Of a DNA stretch of 64,000 bases, positions 8,484 through 16,404 are shown piece after piece. The notes beneath the pieces are model-generated. The model made no database searches. It worked only from the letters and a program-made list of their open reading frames with translations, and had not been told where the DNA came from. The position numbers and the translations under genes are program-made. This DNA is from Rhizobium sp. Root1212 (GTDB lineage: Bacteria > Pseudomonadota > Alphaproteobacteria > Rhizobiales > Rhizobiaceae): positions 104,107 through 168,106 of the forward strand of contig NZ_LMDA01000024.1 in the NCBI RefSeq assembly GCF_001424985.1, written 5' to 3'. The number at the start of each line of letters is the position of its first letter. Position 1 is the stretch's first letter.

Positions 8484-8596
8484 GCCTTCATCCGGCCTGT
8501 CGGCCACCTTACTCCCCGCAGGCGGGGAGAAGGGACAAGCGGCAAACTCCGTAGTTCCCTCTCCCCACGAACGGGGAGAGGGTTAGGGTGAGGGGC
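8484..8596. repeat. RIME-like intergenic palindromic repeat, copy 1
   Basis: Two strong hairpins in the gap between two minus-strand genes: CTCCCCGC-AG-GCGGGGAG at about 8512-8530 and CCCTCTCCCC-(6 nt)-GGGGAGAGGG at 8557-8582, flanked by 'CTTCATCCGGC' and 'GGTGAGGGG'. The layout and the TCTCCCC/GGGGAGA arms match three other copies in the window (24.5, 35.9 and 44.95 kb) and the known rhizobium-specific intergenic mosaic element. The hairpins may also act as a transcription end or mRNA stabiliser. Confidence 0.75.
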
Positions 8597-8630
8597 AGTT
8601 CGCGGCGAATTGTGGGCTTTCGTAATCCCG

Positions 8631-9674
8631 TCAAGCCGCCTTCTGCTGGTGGTCGGCGGGGGTGACCATCGCGGTGATGATCGTTGCGAGGTCGAGCGCA
8701 CCCACCGGCTTGCCGTTGGCATCGACCACGTGGGCGGTCGTGCTGCGGGCGGCACTCATCATGCGCGCGGCCCCTTCGAGCGCCGTGCCTGCCGCGACCG
8801 GAACGCCCTGCGGACCGGCGCCGAGCGGGTGCATGATGGTCTCGACATGGATGACGCGGCCACGGTTCACTTCCTTGACGAAGGCGGTGATGTAGTCGTC
8901 GGCCGGGTTCAGAACGATCTCCTGACCGGTGCCCTGCTGCACGACCTTGCCGTCGCGCAGGATGGCGATCTTATCGCCGAGGCGCAGCGCCTCGTCGAGA
9001 TCGTGGGTGATGAACACCACCGTCTTCTTCAGCTCCTTCTGCAGGTCGAGAAGCACCGTCTGCATGTCGACGCGGATCAGCGGGTCGAGCGCCGAATAGG
9101 CTTCGTCCATCAGCAGGATATCGGCATCGTTGGTCAGCGCGCGGGCGAGGCCGACGCGCTGCTGCATGCCGCCCGAAAGCTGGTTCGGATAGTGGTTCTC
9201 GAAGCCCTTGAGGCCGACGCGCTCGATCCAGCCCTGGGCGCGCTTACGGCTGGCATCGGCGGCAACGCCCTGGATTTCCAAGCCATAGACGGTGTTTTCG
9301 ATGACCGTGCGATGCGGCAAGAGCGCGAACTTCTGGAACACCATCGCGGTCTTGTGGCGGCGGAATTCGCGCAGGTCGTTCTCGTTCATCTTGCAGACGT
9401 CGACGCCGTCGTAGAGCACCTCGCCGGCGGTCGGGTCGATCAGCCGGTTGATGTGGCGGATCAGCGTCGACTTGCCGGAGCCGGAGAGCCCCATCACCAC
9501 CATGACGCCGCCGGCGGGCATGGAGATGTTGATGTCCTGAAGGCCGAGCACATGGCCGTGCTTCTCGTTGAGTTCGGCTTTGCCGAGGCCCTTCTTCACG
9601 GCGTCGACATAGGCTTTGCCGTTCGGGCCGAAGATCTTGTAGAGGTTCTTCACCTCGATTGCGTGACTAGCCAT
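8631..9674 (-). CDS. proV: Glycine betaine/choline ABC transporter ATP-binding protein (ProV type)
   Basis: 347 residues from ATG 9674 (MASHAIEVKNLYKIFG). The frame extends 28 codons further, but this start overlaps the permease stop by 8 bases and fits the family. Seen: Walker A GLSGSGKST at residues 62-70, 'FQKFALLPHRTV' Q-loop, signature LSGGMQQRVGLARAL, Walker B 'ILLMDEAYSALDP', and switch His in 'FITHDLDEA'. After residue ~270 comes a CBS-like region ('AAGTALEGAARMMSAARSTTAHVVDANGKP', 'GALDLATII'), as in the osmoprotectant transporter ATPases. It energises uptake through the adjacent ProW with binding protein ProX. ChoV is an alternative name in rhizobia. Confidence 0.85.
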   Translation of the reverse strand: MASHAIEVKNLYKIFGPNGKAYVDAVKKGLGKAELNEKHGHVLGLQDINISMPAGGVMVVMGLSGSGKSTLIRHINRLIDPTAGEVLYDGVDVCKMNENDLREFRRHKTAMVFQKFALLPHRTVIENTVYGLEIQGVAADASRKRAQGWIERVGLKGFENHYPNQLSGGMQQRVGLARALTNDADILLMDEAYSALDPLIRVDMQTVLLDLQKELKKTVVFITHDLDEALRLGDKIAILRDGKVVQQGTGQEIVLNPADDYITAFVKEVNRGRVIHVETIMHPLGAGPQGVPVAAGTALEGAARMMSAARSTTAHVVDANGKPVGALDLATIITAMVTPADHQQKAA

Positions 9675-10575
9675 GGATGACCTCCGAATGCTTCTGTAGC
9701 CGACGGCCGTAAGCCTGGCTGGTACGGTCGAAAATGATGGCGATCGCAACGAGCGCAAACCCGTTGAGGAAGCCGACGGTGAAGAACTGGTTGTTGATCG
9801 CCTGCAGCACGTTCTTGCCGAGCCCGCCGACGCCGACCATCGAAGCGACGACGACCATGGCCAGCGACATCATGATCGTCTGGTTGATGCCGGCCATGAT
9901 GGTGGGAAGGGCAAGCGGCATCTGCACGTTTTTCAGCTTCTGCCAGCCGGAGGAGCCGAAGGCGTCGGCCGCTTCCAGCACTTCTTTGTCGACGAGGCGG
10001 ATGCCGAGGTTCGTGAGGCGTATCATCGGCGGCACCGCATAGATGACCACCGCGATCAGGCCCGGCACCTTGCCGATGCCGAAGATCATGACGACGGGAA
10101 TGAGATAGACGAAGCTCGGCATCGTCTGCATCACGTCGAGGATAGGGTTGATGAAGGACTGCACCCGGTCGGAGCGCGCCATCATGATGCCGATCGGGAT
10201 GCCGATGACGATGGCGATCAGGGTACAGACGGTCACCATCGCCAGCGTGACCATCGTATCGTTCCAGAGCCCGAGCAGGCCGATGGCCAGCATGGAAACG
10301 GCCGTGCCGATGGTGATGCGGATATTGCGGCTGCCGAAATAAACGATGGCCAGCATGAGGATGAGGATGATCGGCCAGGGCGACGTGACGAAAAGTCGTT
10401 CCAGATAGTTCAGGAACCATTGCAGCGGCTGCACCGCCGCGTCGATGAGATCGATATAGCTTCGCACTATCGCCTTGAAGCCGTCGTCCACGGTCTTTCT
10501 CGCCATGCGGATCGAGGCTTCGTCAAAGGCTGGAAATTTACATAAGAACCCTGGCAATACGTCGCAGAGCGCCAT
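9667..10575 (-). CDS. proW: Glycine betaine/choline ABC transporter permease (ProW type)
   Basis: 302 residues with a cytoplasmic N-terminus and about six membrane segments. 'EAADAFGSSGWQKLKNVQMPLALPTIMAGINQTIMMSL' is the EAA loop that contacts the ATPase, and the 'GIPIGIMMARSDR', 'MQTMPSFVYLIPVVMIFGIGKVPG' run is typical of ProW/OpuAB permeases. ATG 10575 is preceded by AAGGGGACAGGA. Its stop overlaps the start of proV. 260 bases separate it from proX upstream, and a terminator hairpin in that gap probably lowers expression of the membrane subunits relative to the binding protein. Confidence 0.87.
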   Translation of the reverse strand: MALCDVLPGFLCKFPAFDEASIRMARKTVDDGFKAIVRSYIDLIDAAVQPLQWFLNYLERLFVTSPWPIILILMLAIVYFGSRNIRITIGTAVSMLAIGLLGLWNDTMVTLAMVTVCTLIAIVIGIPIGIMMARSDRVQSFINPILDVMQTMPSFVYLIPVVMIFGIGKVPGLIAVVIYAVPPMIRLTNLGIRLVDKEVLEAADAFGSSGWQKLKNVQMPLALPTIMAGINQTIMMSLAMVVVASMVGVGGLGKNVLQAINNQFFTVGFLNGFALVAIAIIFDRTSQAYGRRLQKHSEVIHG

Positions 10576-10797
10576 TCCTGTCCCCTTTTTCTACCGGAAA
10601 TGATCTGCCGTTCGCTCCCTTCGCCGCGGCCGGGGCCGCTTCGACATGGTCTCTTCCCGACAGGCACGGGGACTCTTCCGTTCCCTCTGTGCATTCGCTT
10701 TTCTGGCACGATCTGCCGCCTGGCCGTGCCCGGTTTGCGACATTTCGCGTTTTCATTGGGGCTAAAATACCCTCTTGACGCGTTTTTTGCCGCGATG

Positions 10798-10824
10798 AAA
10801 AACCCGGCCGGAGAGCCGGCCGGG
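10798..10824 (-). terminator. Rho-independent terminator after proX
   Basis: On the minus strand a 9-bp perfect G+C stem (CCCGGCCGG, loop CTCT, CCGGCCGGG; 10803-10824) is followed by five T (plus-strand A run at 10798-10802). It lies about 10 bases past the proX stop and before proW, so it is probably a partial terminator that makes the binding-protein transcript more abundant. Confidence 0.8.
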
Positions 10825-10834
10825 GGAGGCGGTG

Positions 10835-11833
10835 TTAAAGAGCCGCCTTGATCTTCTCGGCGACATCCGGTGCGACCCACTTGGTCCACATGTCCGGATA
10901 GGTCTGCAGGAAGTACTTGGCGGCGTCTTCGTTGGTGCCCTGGTTGTCGCCCATCCAGGCGAGGACCTTGCCGACGGTGCCGTTATCCCACTGGCGGGTC
11001 TTCATGTAGTCCATGGCGACGCCGGCCTTTTCCGAGAAGGCCTTGGTGACGATGGTGTAGACGTCGGAGGTCGGGTAGGAATTGACCTTCGGTGCCGGGC
11101 AATCCGGAACGGCGGTGCAGGCATCCCACTCGGCCTTGTCGTGCTCGACGCCGAAGGAAAGCTTGGTCATCTCGTACTTGCCGAGGATGGCGGTCGGCGC
11201 CCAGTAGTAGCCGAGCCAGCCAGTCTTCTTTTCGAAGGCGTTGGCAATCGAACCGTCAAGGCCGGCGGCAGAGCCGGTATCGACCAGTTCGAAGCCGGCT
11301 TTTTCCGCGTTGATCGCCTTGTAGAGATTGGCGGTCGAAACCTGGCAGTTCCAGCCGGACGGGCAGTTGTGAACGGCAGCCTTGGACGGATCTTCGGGCG
11401 CCGGGAACAGTTCGGGATGTTTCAGTGCGTCCTGGACGGTCTTGATATCCGGGTGCGCGTCGGCGAGGAATTTCGGAATCCACCAGCCTTCGACGCCGCC
11501 TTCGGTGAGAAGCGGTGCTGCCTGGATCAGGCGGCCTTCCTTGATCGCCTGATCAAGCGCGGTGCGCACCGAGTTGACCCAGAATTCCGGCGCGACGTCC
11601 GGCTCGGCCTTTTCGTTCATCGAGGTGAAGGTCGGCATCGTATCGCCGGTGACCAGCGTCACCGTGCAGCCATAGCCGTTTTCGAGAACGAACTTGTCGA
11701 CCTGCGCCGCCACGCCTGCCGAAGCCCAGTTCATTTCCGCGATGCTGACATCGCCGCATTCGGCGGCGGACGCCGATCCGGCGATCGCATAGAGGCCGGC
11801 GGCGAGGAAAGTGGAAGCAAGAAGCTTCTTCAT
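10835..11833 (-). CDS. proX: Glycine betaine/choline-type ABC transporter substrate-binding protein (ProX/OpuAC family)
   Basis: 332 residues with a signal peptide (MKKLLASTFLAAGLYAIAGSASA, cleavage before AEC). The mature protein has the OpuAC-family look: 'ISIAEMNWASAG'-like start with Trp, 'LVTGDTMPTFTSMNEKAEPDVAPEFW', 'GWWIPKFLADAHPDI', 'EKKTGWLGYYWAPTAIL'. Trp-rich segments form the cation-pi cage for quaternary amines. Six cysteines, three of them in a short 'ACTAVPDCP'-type region and 'HNCPSGWNC', suggest periplasmic disulfides. It differs from the choline-specific ChoX as I remember it, so glycine betaine, proline betaine or a related compound is the more likely ligand. Confidence 0.83.
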   Translation of the reverse strand: MKKLLASTFLAAGLYAIAGSASAAECGDVSIAEMNWASAGVAAQVDKFVLENGYGCTVTLVTGDTMPTFTSMNEKAEPDVAPEFWVNSVRTALDQAIKEGRLIQAAPLLTEGGVEGWWIPKFLADAHPDIKTVQDALKHPELFPAPEDPSKAAVHNCPSGWNCQVSTANLYKAINAEKAGFELVDTGSAAGLDGSIANAFEKKTGWLGYYWAPTAILGKYEMTKLSFGVEHDKAEWDACTAVPDCPAPKVNSYPTSDVYTIVTKAFSEKAGVAMDYMKTRQWDNGTVGKVLAWMGDNQGTNEDAAKYFLQTYPDMWTKWVAPDVAEKIKAAL

Positions 11834-12181
11834 ATTTAAGACCTCCCAGTCTTAATGCAGTGATCGAACATGGCCGGAGCCGGGATACTGCACGTCCCGG
11901 TCGCCCAATGGATTGTTCTCATGCAGTCGGTGCCAACCGGCGAAGGGTTGGTCGCTCACCCCTGCGACGCCATCGGAGACATTGTTTTATCGCCGCGCGG
12001 TCCTCTGCACGCCGTTCCCTTCTTGTCGTCAACAGCAGCGTAAGTATTCCTCAGCAGAAATCAACCGCCGCGCGTCGCACTTCATCGTTTGCGGCCCTGA
12101 AAAGCGGCGTCGAAAGGCGCGTGCAAGTTGTTGAATTATAACGGGGCGGCCGAAAAATTGGGCAAAAGCCCGGCTCTGGGG

Positions 12182-12215
12182 CACAAATTTGCCGCCGGCT
12201 CACAAACTTGCCGCC
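12182..12215. repeat. 15-base direct repeat pair
   Basis: CACAAATTTGCCGCC at 12182-12196 and CACAAACTTGCCGCC at 12201-12215 differ at one base and are 19 bases apart start to start, close to two helical turns. This is the arrangement expected of a tandem operator half-site for a direct-repeat-binding regulator. It sits about 350 bases upstream of proX and about 555 bases from the small gene on the other side, so the regulated gene is uncertain. Confidence 0.5.
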
Positions 12216-12446
12216 TTGCCTGTTTCATTGCAGCCGGATCGTGTTCCGTCTGCGCCCTGGCGAGATTTTCTGCACATCGGACGCGATTTCTTCGACTGAC
12301 GAAAAAAAATTGAAAAAATACCGATTTTCTCACGTCCGGCTGCCGATCATAACGATCCGGTAACCCTGTCAGGCTAATTGTCGTCCTGCGGCGGGGGACA
12401 CTCGCTGCCCGGCCGGATCAGGTATTGCGTCCCGGACGGTGTACTG

Positions 12447-12473
12447 ACGCAAGTCAGGCCATGCGTTTTTTTT
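12447..12473 (+). terminator. Possible plus-strand terminator with T8 run
   Basis: ACGCA (12447-12451), a 10-base loop and TGCGT (12462-12466) are followed by an uninterrupted run of T ending at 12473. The overlapping CTGAC-GCAA-GTCAG (12444-12457) could form an alternative tetraloop hairpin. No protein gene precedes it on this strand, so if real it would end a small RNA. Confidence 0.35.
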
Positions 12474-12566
12474 GGCAAATCGCACGTTTCCGGGCCCGGA
12501 CGTGCGGTTTTCGCGTTTTGGGCTCTTCCCATAGCTGTCGTCAGCCGAAAAGGGCGCAAAGAAAAT

Positions 12567-12590
12567 GCCGTATCCCCGAGGGGATACGGC
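12567..12590 (-). terminator. Hairpin downstream of the 47-codon gene
   Basis: An 11-base perfect inverted repeat (GCCGTATCCCC / GGGGATACGGC with GA between) is followed on the minus strand by ATTTTCTTT. It lies 37 bases after the stop of the small minus-strand gene at 12628-12771, where a Rho-independent terminator would be expected. Confidence 0.6.
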
Positions 12591-12627
12591 ACAAGTTTTC
12601 ACTTTGGGAGTGATTGCGGAGAAAAGA

Positions 12628-12771
12628 TCAGCCGACGCTGCGGGTGCGCACGAAGCTCAGCGGGCCGAGCGGGGCCGACATTTCCGTGTTGCGGACGCGC
12701 GAATGGCCGCGCGGAGCGCAGGCGTTCCATGCGATCTGGACGAAATTGGGCTTGGAAAAGATGAACAGCAT
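12628..12771 (-). CDS. Small protein of 47 residues, unknown function
   Basis: ATG at 12771 opens a 47-residue frame beginning MLFIFSKPNFVQIAWNACAP and ending in TRSVG. Third codon positions are strongly G/C (TTC, ATC, AAG, CCC, GTC, CAG, CGC), unlike random intergenic sequence here, and a terminator-like hairpin follows. The protein is basic with a hydrophobic, aromatic N-terminus and two Cys-free halves apart from one Cys; no membrane helix is obvious. An AAGG sequence lies about 13 bases before the ATG, a weak ribosome binding site. It diverges from cobQ. I do not recognise the family. Confidence 0.5.
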   Translation of the reverse strand: MLFIFSKPNFVQIAWNACAPRGHSRVRNTEMSAPLGPLSFVRTRSVG

Positions 12772-13009
12772 GGCAGTTGCGACCTTGGGTGTGGGGCGAC
12801 CCGCGCCCCGGTGATTTCGATGGGCGGGATATACGCTCGATCCGGCCGAAAACCAAGGCCGATTTCGTCACGTTATGTCGCTTTCTGAACACTATGCGCA
12901 GGGTGCATAGCTCGACCGTCTCGGGTGCTCCTTCCGCTGTGAGGGAAGGCGGCAGAATTGCGGCAAAACATGGCTTTGCAGAGGCTGAGGGCAATGCTAC
13001 GAGGAGACC

Positions 13010-14467
13010 ATGACACGATCCATCATGCTTCAGGGAACCGGCTCGGATGTCGGAAAAACGGTACTCGTCGCCGGCCTCTGCCGGCTGGCCGCAAATCGCG
13101 GCCTGAAGGTTGCGCCGTTCAAGCCGCAGAATATGTCGAACAACGCTGCCGTTTCCGATGACGGCGGCGAGATCGGCCGGGCGCAATGGCTGCAATCCAT
13201 GGCCGCGCGCATACCGTCGTCCGTGCATATGAACCCGGTGCTTTTGAAGCCGCAATCGGAGACCGGCAGCCAGATAATCGTGCAGGGCAAGGTCGCGGGT
13301 GCGGCCAAGGGGCGCGACTATCAGGCGCTGAAGCCGAAGCTGATGGGCGCAGTCATGGAGAGCTTCGAGACGGTGCGGGCGGGGATGGATCTCATCGTCG
13401 TCGAAGGGGCGGGTTCGCCGGCTGAAATCAATCTGAGGGCCGGCGATATCGCCAATATGGGTTTTGCCACCCGCGCCGGCGTGCCGGTGGTGCTGGTCGG
13501 CGATATCGACCGGGGCGGGGTCATCGCCTCACTGGTCGGCACGCATGCAATCCTGCCGGAGGAAGACCGGCGCATGATCACCGGCTATCTCATCAACAAG
13601 TTTCGCGGCGACGTGTCGCTTTTCGACAGCGGCCTTGCGGCCATCGAGCGTTTCACCGGCTGGCCGTCTTTCGGCGTCGTGCCGTGGTTGAAGGCCGCAA
13701 GCCGGCTGCCGGCGGAGGATTCGGTGGTGCTGGAGCGGCTGGCGCGCGGCCGGGGAGCGGCGCTGAAGGTCGCGGTGCCGGTGCTTGCCCGTATCGCCAA
13801 TTTCGACGACCTTGATCCGCTGGCGGCGGAGCCGGAGGTCGATCTCGTCTTCGTGCGGCCTGGCGACCGGCTGCCGGCCGATGCGGGGCTGGTCGTCATC
13901 CCCGGCTCCAAGGCGACGATCGCTGACCTCGCCGATTTTCGTGCGCAGGGCTGGGATCGCGATCTCGACGCCCATGTGCGGCGCGGCGGCCATGTCATCG
14001 GCATTTGCGGCGGCTATCAGATGCTGGGCCGGCGCGTTGCCGATCCGCTCGGCATCGAGGGGACGGAGCGCGAGGTTGCCGGGCTCGGGCTGCTTTCCGT
14101 CGAGACGGAGATGGCGCCGGAAAAGACGGTGCGCAATTCCAGCGCCTGGTCGGTGGTTCACGATGTCGAGCTCAGTGGCTACGAAATCCATCTCGGACGG
14201 ACAACGGGCGCGGATTGCGAGCGTCCCGCCGTGTTGATCGACGGCCGGGCGGATGGTGCGGTTTCCGCCGATGGGCGCATTTCCGGCACTTATCTGCATG
14301 GGCTCTTCTCCAGCGATGCCTATCGCGCGGCGCTGCTGCGCAGCTTCGGCATCACCGGCGGCGGAGCGAACTATCGCCAGTCCGTGGATGCGGCGCTGGA
14401 CGATGTCGCAGCCGAGCTTGAGGCGGTGCTCGATCCGCGCTGGCTGGATGGGCTGATGGGGCGCTGA
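13010..14467 (+). CDS. cobQ: Cobyric acid synthase CobQ
   Basis: 485 residues, full length. It uses glutamine and ATP to amidate side chains b, d, e and g of adenosylcobyrinic acid a,c-diamide in aerobic cobalamin synthesis. N-terminal dethiobiotin-synthetase-like domain: 'MLQGTGSDVGKTVLVAGLCRL' P-loop and 'APFKPQNMSNNAAV'. C-terminal class I glutamine amidotransferase-like domain: nucleophile C333 in 'HVIGICGGYQMLG' and 'GTYLHGLFSSD' with the His. ATG 13010 follows GAGGAGACC. It is separated from the other cob genes by a CLC channel gene on the opposite strand. Confidence 0.95.
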   Translation: MTRSIMLQGTGSDVGKTVLVAGLCRLAANRGLKVAPFKPQNMSNNAAVSDDGGEIGRAQWLQSMAARIPSSVHMNPVLLKPQSETGSQIIVQGKVAGAAKGRDYQALKPKLMGAVMESFETVRAGMDLIVVEGAGSPAEINLRAGDIANMGFATRAGVPVVLVGDIDRGGVIASLVGTHAILPEEDRRMITGYLINKFRGDVSLFDSGLAAIERFTGWPSFGVVPWLKAASRLPAEDSVVLERLARGRGAALKVAVPVLARIANFDDLDPLAAEPEVDLVFVRPGDRLPADAGLVVIPGSKATIADLADFRAQGWDRDLDAHVRRGGHVIGICGGYQMLGRRVADPLGIEGTEREVAGLGLLSVETEMAPEKTVRNSSAWSVVHDVELSGYEIHLGRTTGADCERPAVLIDGRADGAVSADGRISGTYLHGLFSSDAYRAALLRSFGITGGGANYRQSVDAALDDVAAELEAVLDPRWLDGLMGR

Positions 14468-14471
14468 GACT

Positions 14472-16277
14472 TCAGAGTTCGCCCGAGGCTTCGCGCCGCC
14501 TGCGGTCCAGTTCTTCGCTGTAGCGGCGGAGTGTATGCGCTTCGGTCAGCAGGCCTATGACGCGGCGCTCGATGAGGTTGTTGACCACGGCCAGCGCGTC
14601 GCTTTCCGTCTTGTCGAACAGGGCTGCCGCCTGCTTGGCGTTCATCGTCGGTTGCAGGAAGTCATTGGCGAGCTTGATGAAGGAGCCCAGGCTCGTTTCG
14701 CCCTTTTCCTCCGTCGGACTTGCATAGACCTCCGCCACCTGTACCAGGCCCATATAGCGGTTGTCCTTGTCGACGATGATGACACGCTGCGTCGAGCCGA
14801 GGGGGAAGTCGCGGCGGAAGGCATCGAGCGACAGGTCCGAGCCTGCGGTTCGGACATCTGTGCGCATCAGCCGGTTGACGGTGAGGTTCCTGATCCAGCC
14901 GACGTCGTGGGCGCTGCGAATGCTCTCGCCGCGAAGATGGAAACGCCAGGTGGCGAAGGAGTAGCCGAATGTCGTGCGTACCACCAGTGATGACGTGATG
15001 ACAGCCGCCAGCACCAGCACGGTGATCGGGAAGTCGCCGGTGATTTCGAGAGCGAGGAACGTCATCGTCAGCGGCCCGCCGATGACGGCGACGGCGAGCG
15101 AACTCATGCCGACGACCGCATAGATCACCGGTGTCAGCGTCGCATGGGCGAAGATATAGGGCGCGCTATAGGCGAAGAGCTTGCCCAGCAACGCGCCCAT
15201 GAACAGCGAGGCGAAGAACAGGCCACCCCTGAAGCCGGAGCCGATCGAGACGGCTGACGCGACCGATTTCAGCAGGAACAGGCTGATGAGCATCGGGATG
15301 GTCGTCTCGTTCGACAGGTTGAGATGCAGGGCGCCGTGGCCGGCCGAAAGCACCTGCGGCGAAATCATCGCCAGCAGCCCGACGACGATGCCGCCGAGGG
15401 CCGGGCGCGCGATAGACGGGATCGCGCTCTTGCGCGCCACCTCTTCCGTCAGCGACACGCCCTTCATGATCAGGATACCCATGGCGGCGCAGAAAACGCC
15501 GAGCAGGAGGGCCGGCGGATAGTCCGCCGTCGCGACCGAACCGAAGGAGCCGACATCGATGGTGAAATCGCCGCTCGACAGATATTGCGCGACGATGTTG
15601 GCGACCAGGGCGGAGACGACGACCGGCGTCAGTGAGACGATCGTATAGGAGCCGATGATCAGTTCGAAGGCGTAGAAGGCACCGGTGAGCGGCGCATTGA
15701 AAGCGGCGGCGATCGCGCCGGCTGCGCCGCAGCCGAGCAGCACGCGCAGATCCGAGCGGCGCAATTGCAGGAGAACGCCGATCTTGGAGGCGAAGCCCGA
15801 GGCAAGCTGCGTATAGCCCGCCTCCAGCCCGACGGACGCGCCGAAGCCGTTGGAGATCAGGTTCTGCACCGCGACGATGATGCTGTCGGTCAGGGACAGC
15901 CGCCCGCCATGAAGAGCGTTCGCCTCGATCGGGTCGACGATCGGGCGCTTGCGCCACTTTGTCAGAATGAAGAGGACGAGGCCGAGTACCAGTCCGCCGA
16001 GAATCGGCGCCACAAGCACGGTGCGGTCGGCGCCGAAATCCGTTGCACTCAGGCGCTGGTCGTCGCTAATTCCGAAAATGAGCTGGTGCAGCCCGCTTGA
16101 AATCCAGCTCATGAGCGAGACCGCAAGCCCCGAGGTGACGCCGACGGCAAGGCCTGCGGCGACGAGCCCGAGTTCGCTGCTCCGCGCAAAAGCGCGCATG
16201 CGGCCGATATCGAGGAGCACGGACAGGAAACCCAACCGGCGCAGGTCGAATTTCGAAAGGGAGAATGGCATTTTCAT
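14472..16277 (-). CDS. CLC-family chloride channel/antiporter with C-terminal CBS pair
   Basis: 601 residues. About ten to twelve hydrophobic segments are followed from about residue 460 by a cytoplasmic region that looks like a CBS pair ('LMRTDVRTAGSDLSLDAFRRDFP', 'VIIVDKDNRYMGLVQVAEVY', 'ALAVVNNLIERRVIGLLTEAHTLRRY'). CLC signatures are present but divergent: 'GFGASVGLEAGYTQLAS' in place of G-R-E-G-P, with the gating glutamate kept; canonical 'AGAIAAAFNAPLTGAFYAFE'; and 'GSGFRGGLFFASLFMGALLG'. The classic GSGIP near the N-terminus reads 'VDPIEANALHGGRLS'. It probably moves anions or exchanges them for protons across the inner membrane. It sits between cobQ and the cobP riboswitch, without clear functional link. 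Confidence 0.85.
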   Translation of the reverse strand: MKMPFSLSKFDLRRLGFLSVLLDIGRMRAFARSSELGLVAAGLAVGVTSGLAVSLMSWISSGLHQLIFGISDDQRLSATDFGADRTVLVAPILGGLVLGLVLFILTKWRKRPIVDPIEANALHGGRLSLTDSIIVAVQNLISNGFGASVGLEAGYTQLASGFASKIGVLLQLRRSDLRVLLGCGAAGAIAAAFNAPLTGAFYAFELIIGSYTIVSLTPVVVSALVANIVAQYLSSGDFTIDVGSFGSVATADYPPALLLGVFCAAMGILIMKGVSLTEEVARKSAIPSIARPALGGIVVGLLAMISPQVLSAGHGALHLNLSNETTIPMLISLFLLKSVASAVSIGSGFRGGLFFASLFMGALLGKLFAYSAPYIFAHATLTPVIYAVVGMSSLAVAVIGGPLTMTFLALEITGDFPITVLVLAAVITSSLVVRTTFGYSFATWRFHLRGESIRSAHDVGWIRNLTVNRLMRTDVRTAGSDLSLDAFRRDFPLGSTQRVIIVDKDNRYMGLVQVAEVYASPTEEKGETSLGSFIKLANDFLQPTMNAKQAAALFDKTESDALAVVNNLIERRVIGLLTEAHTLRRYSEELDRRRREASGEL

Positions 16278-16404
16278 CGGTTCAACGAAGCATCAGCTCA
16301 AGACAATCTTGTGACCCTTTCGGGCGCGGCACCACATAGCGCTCTGATTGACACATTCCAACCGAAAGCCTAATCATCGGCCATGGATGGTTCCCGAGGA
16401 TGCG

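Larger units (their letters stand above)
11834..12627. other. 794-base gene-poor region with repeats and hairpins
   Basis: I see no convincing protein gene here; the short open frames have no ribosome binding site or coding bias. Contents: the divergent-side promoter region of proX (below ~12100), a 15-base direct repeat at 12182-12215, an A/T-rich tract around 12300-12330, an ACGCA/TGCGT stem followed by eight T (12447-12473), a long G+C hairpin at 12481-12506 and a perfect hairpin at 12567-12590. The hairpins suggest one or more untranslated small RNAs or stacked terminators. Confidence 0.5.

Noticed and set aside
8484..8596. Possible CRISPR-like array
   Set aside because: The palindromes are single paired hairpins without regularly spaced identical repeats or cas genes; the copies are dispersed, so a RIME-type element fits.
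12128..12313. Short plus-strand ORFs in the gene-poor gap
   Set aside because: No ribosome binding sites, atypical codon use and overlap with direct repeats; not supported.
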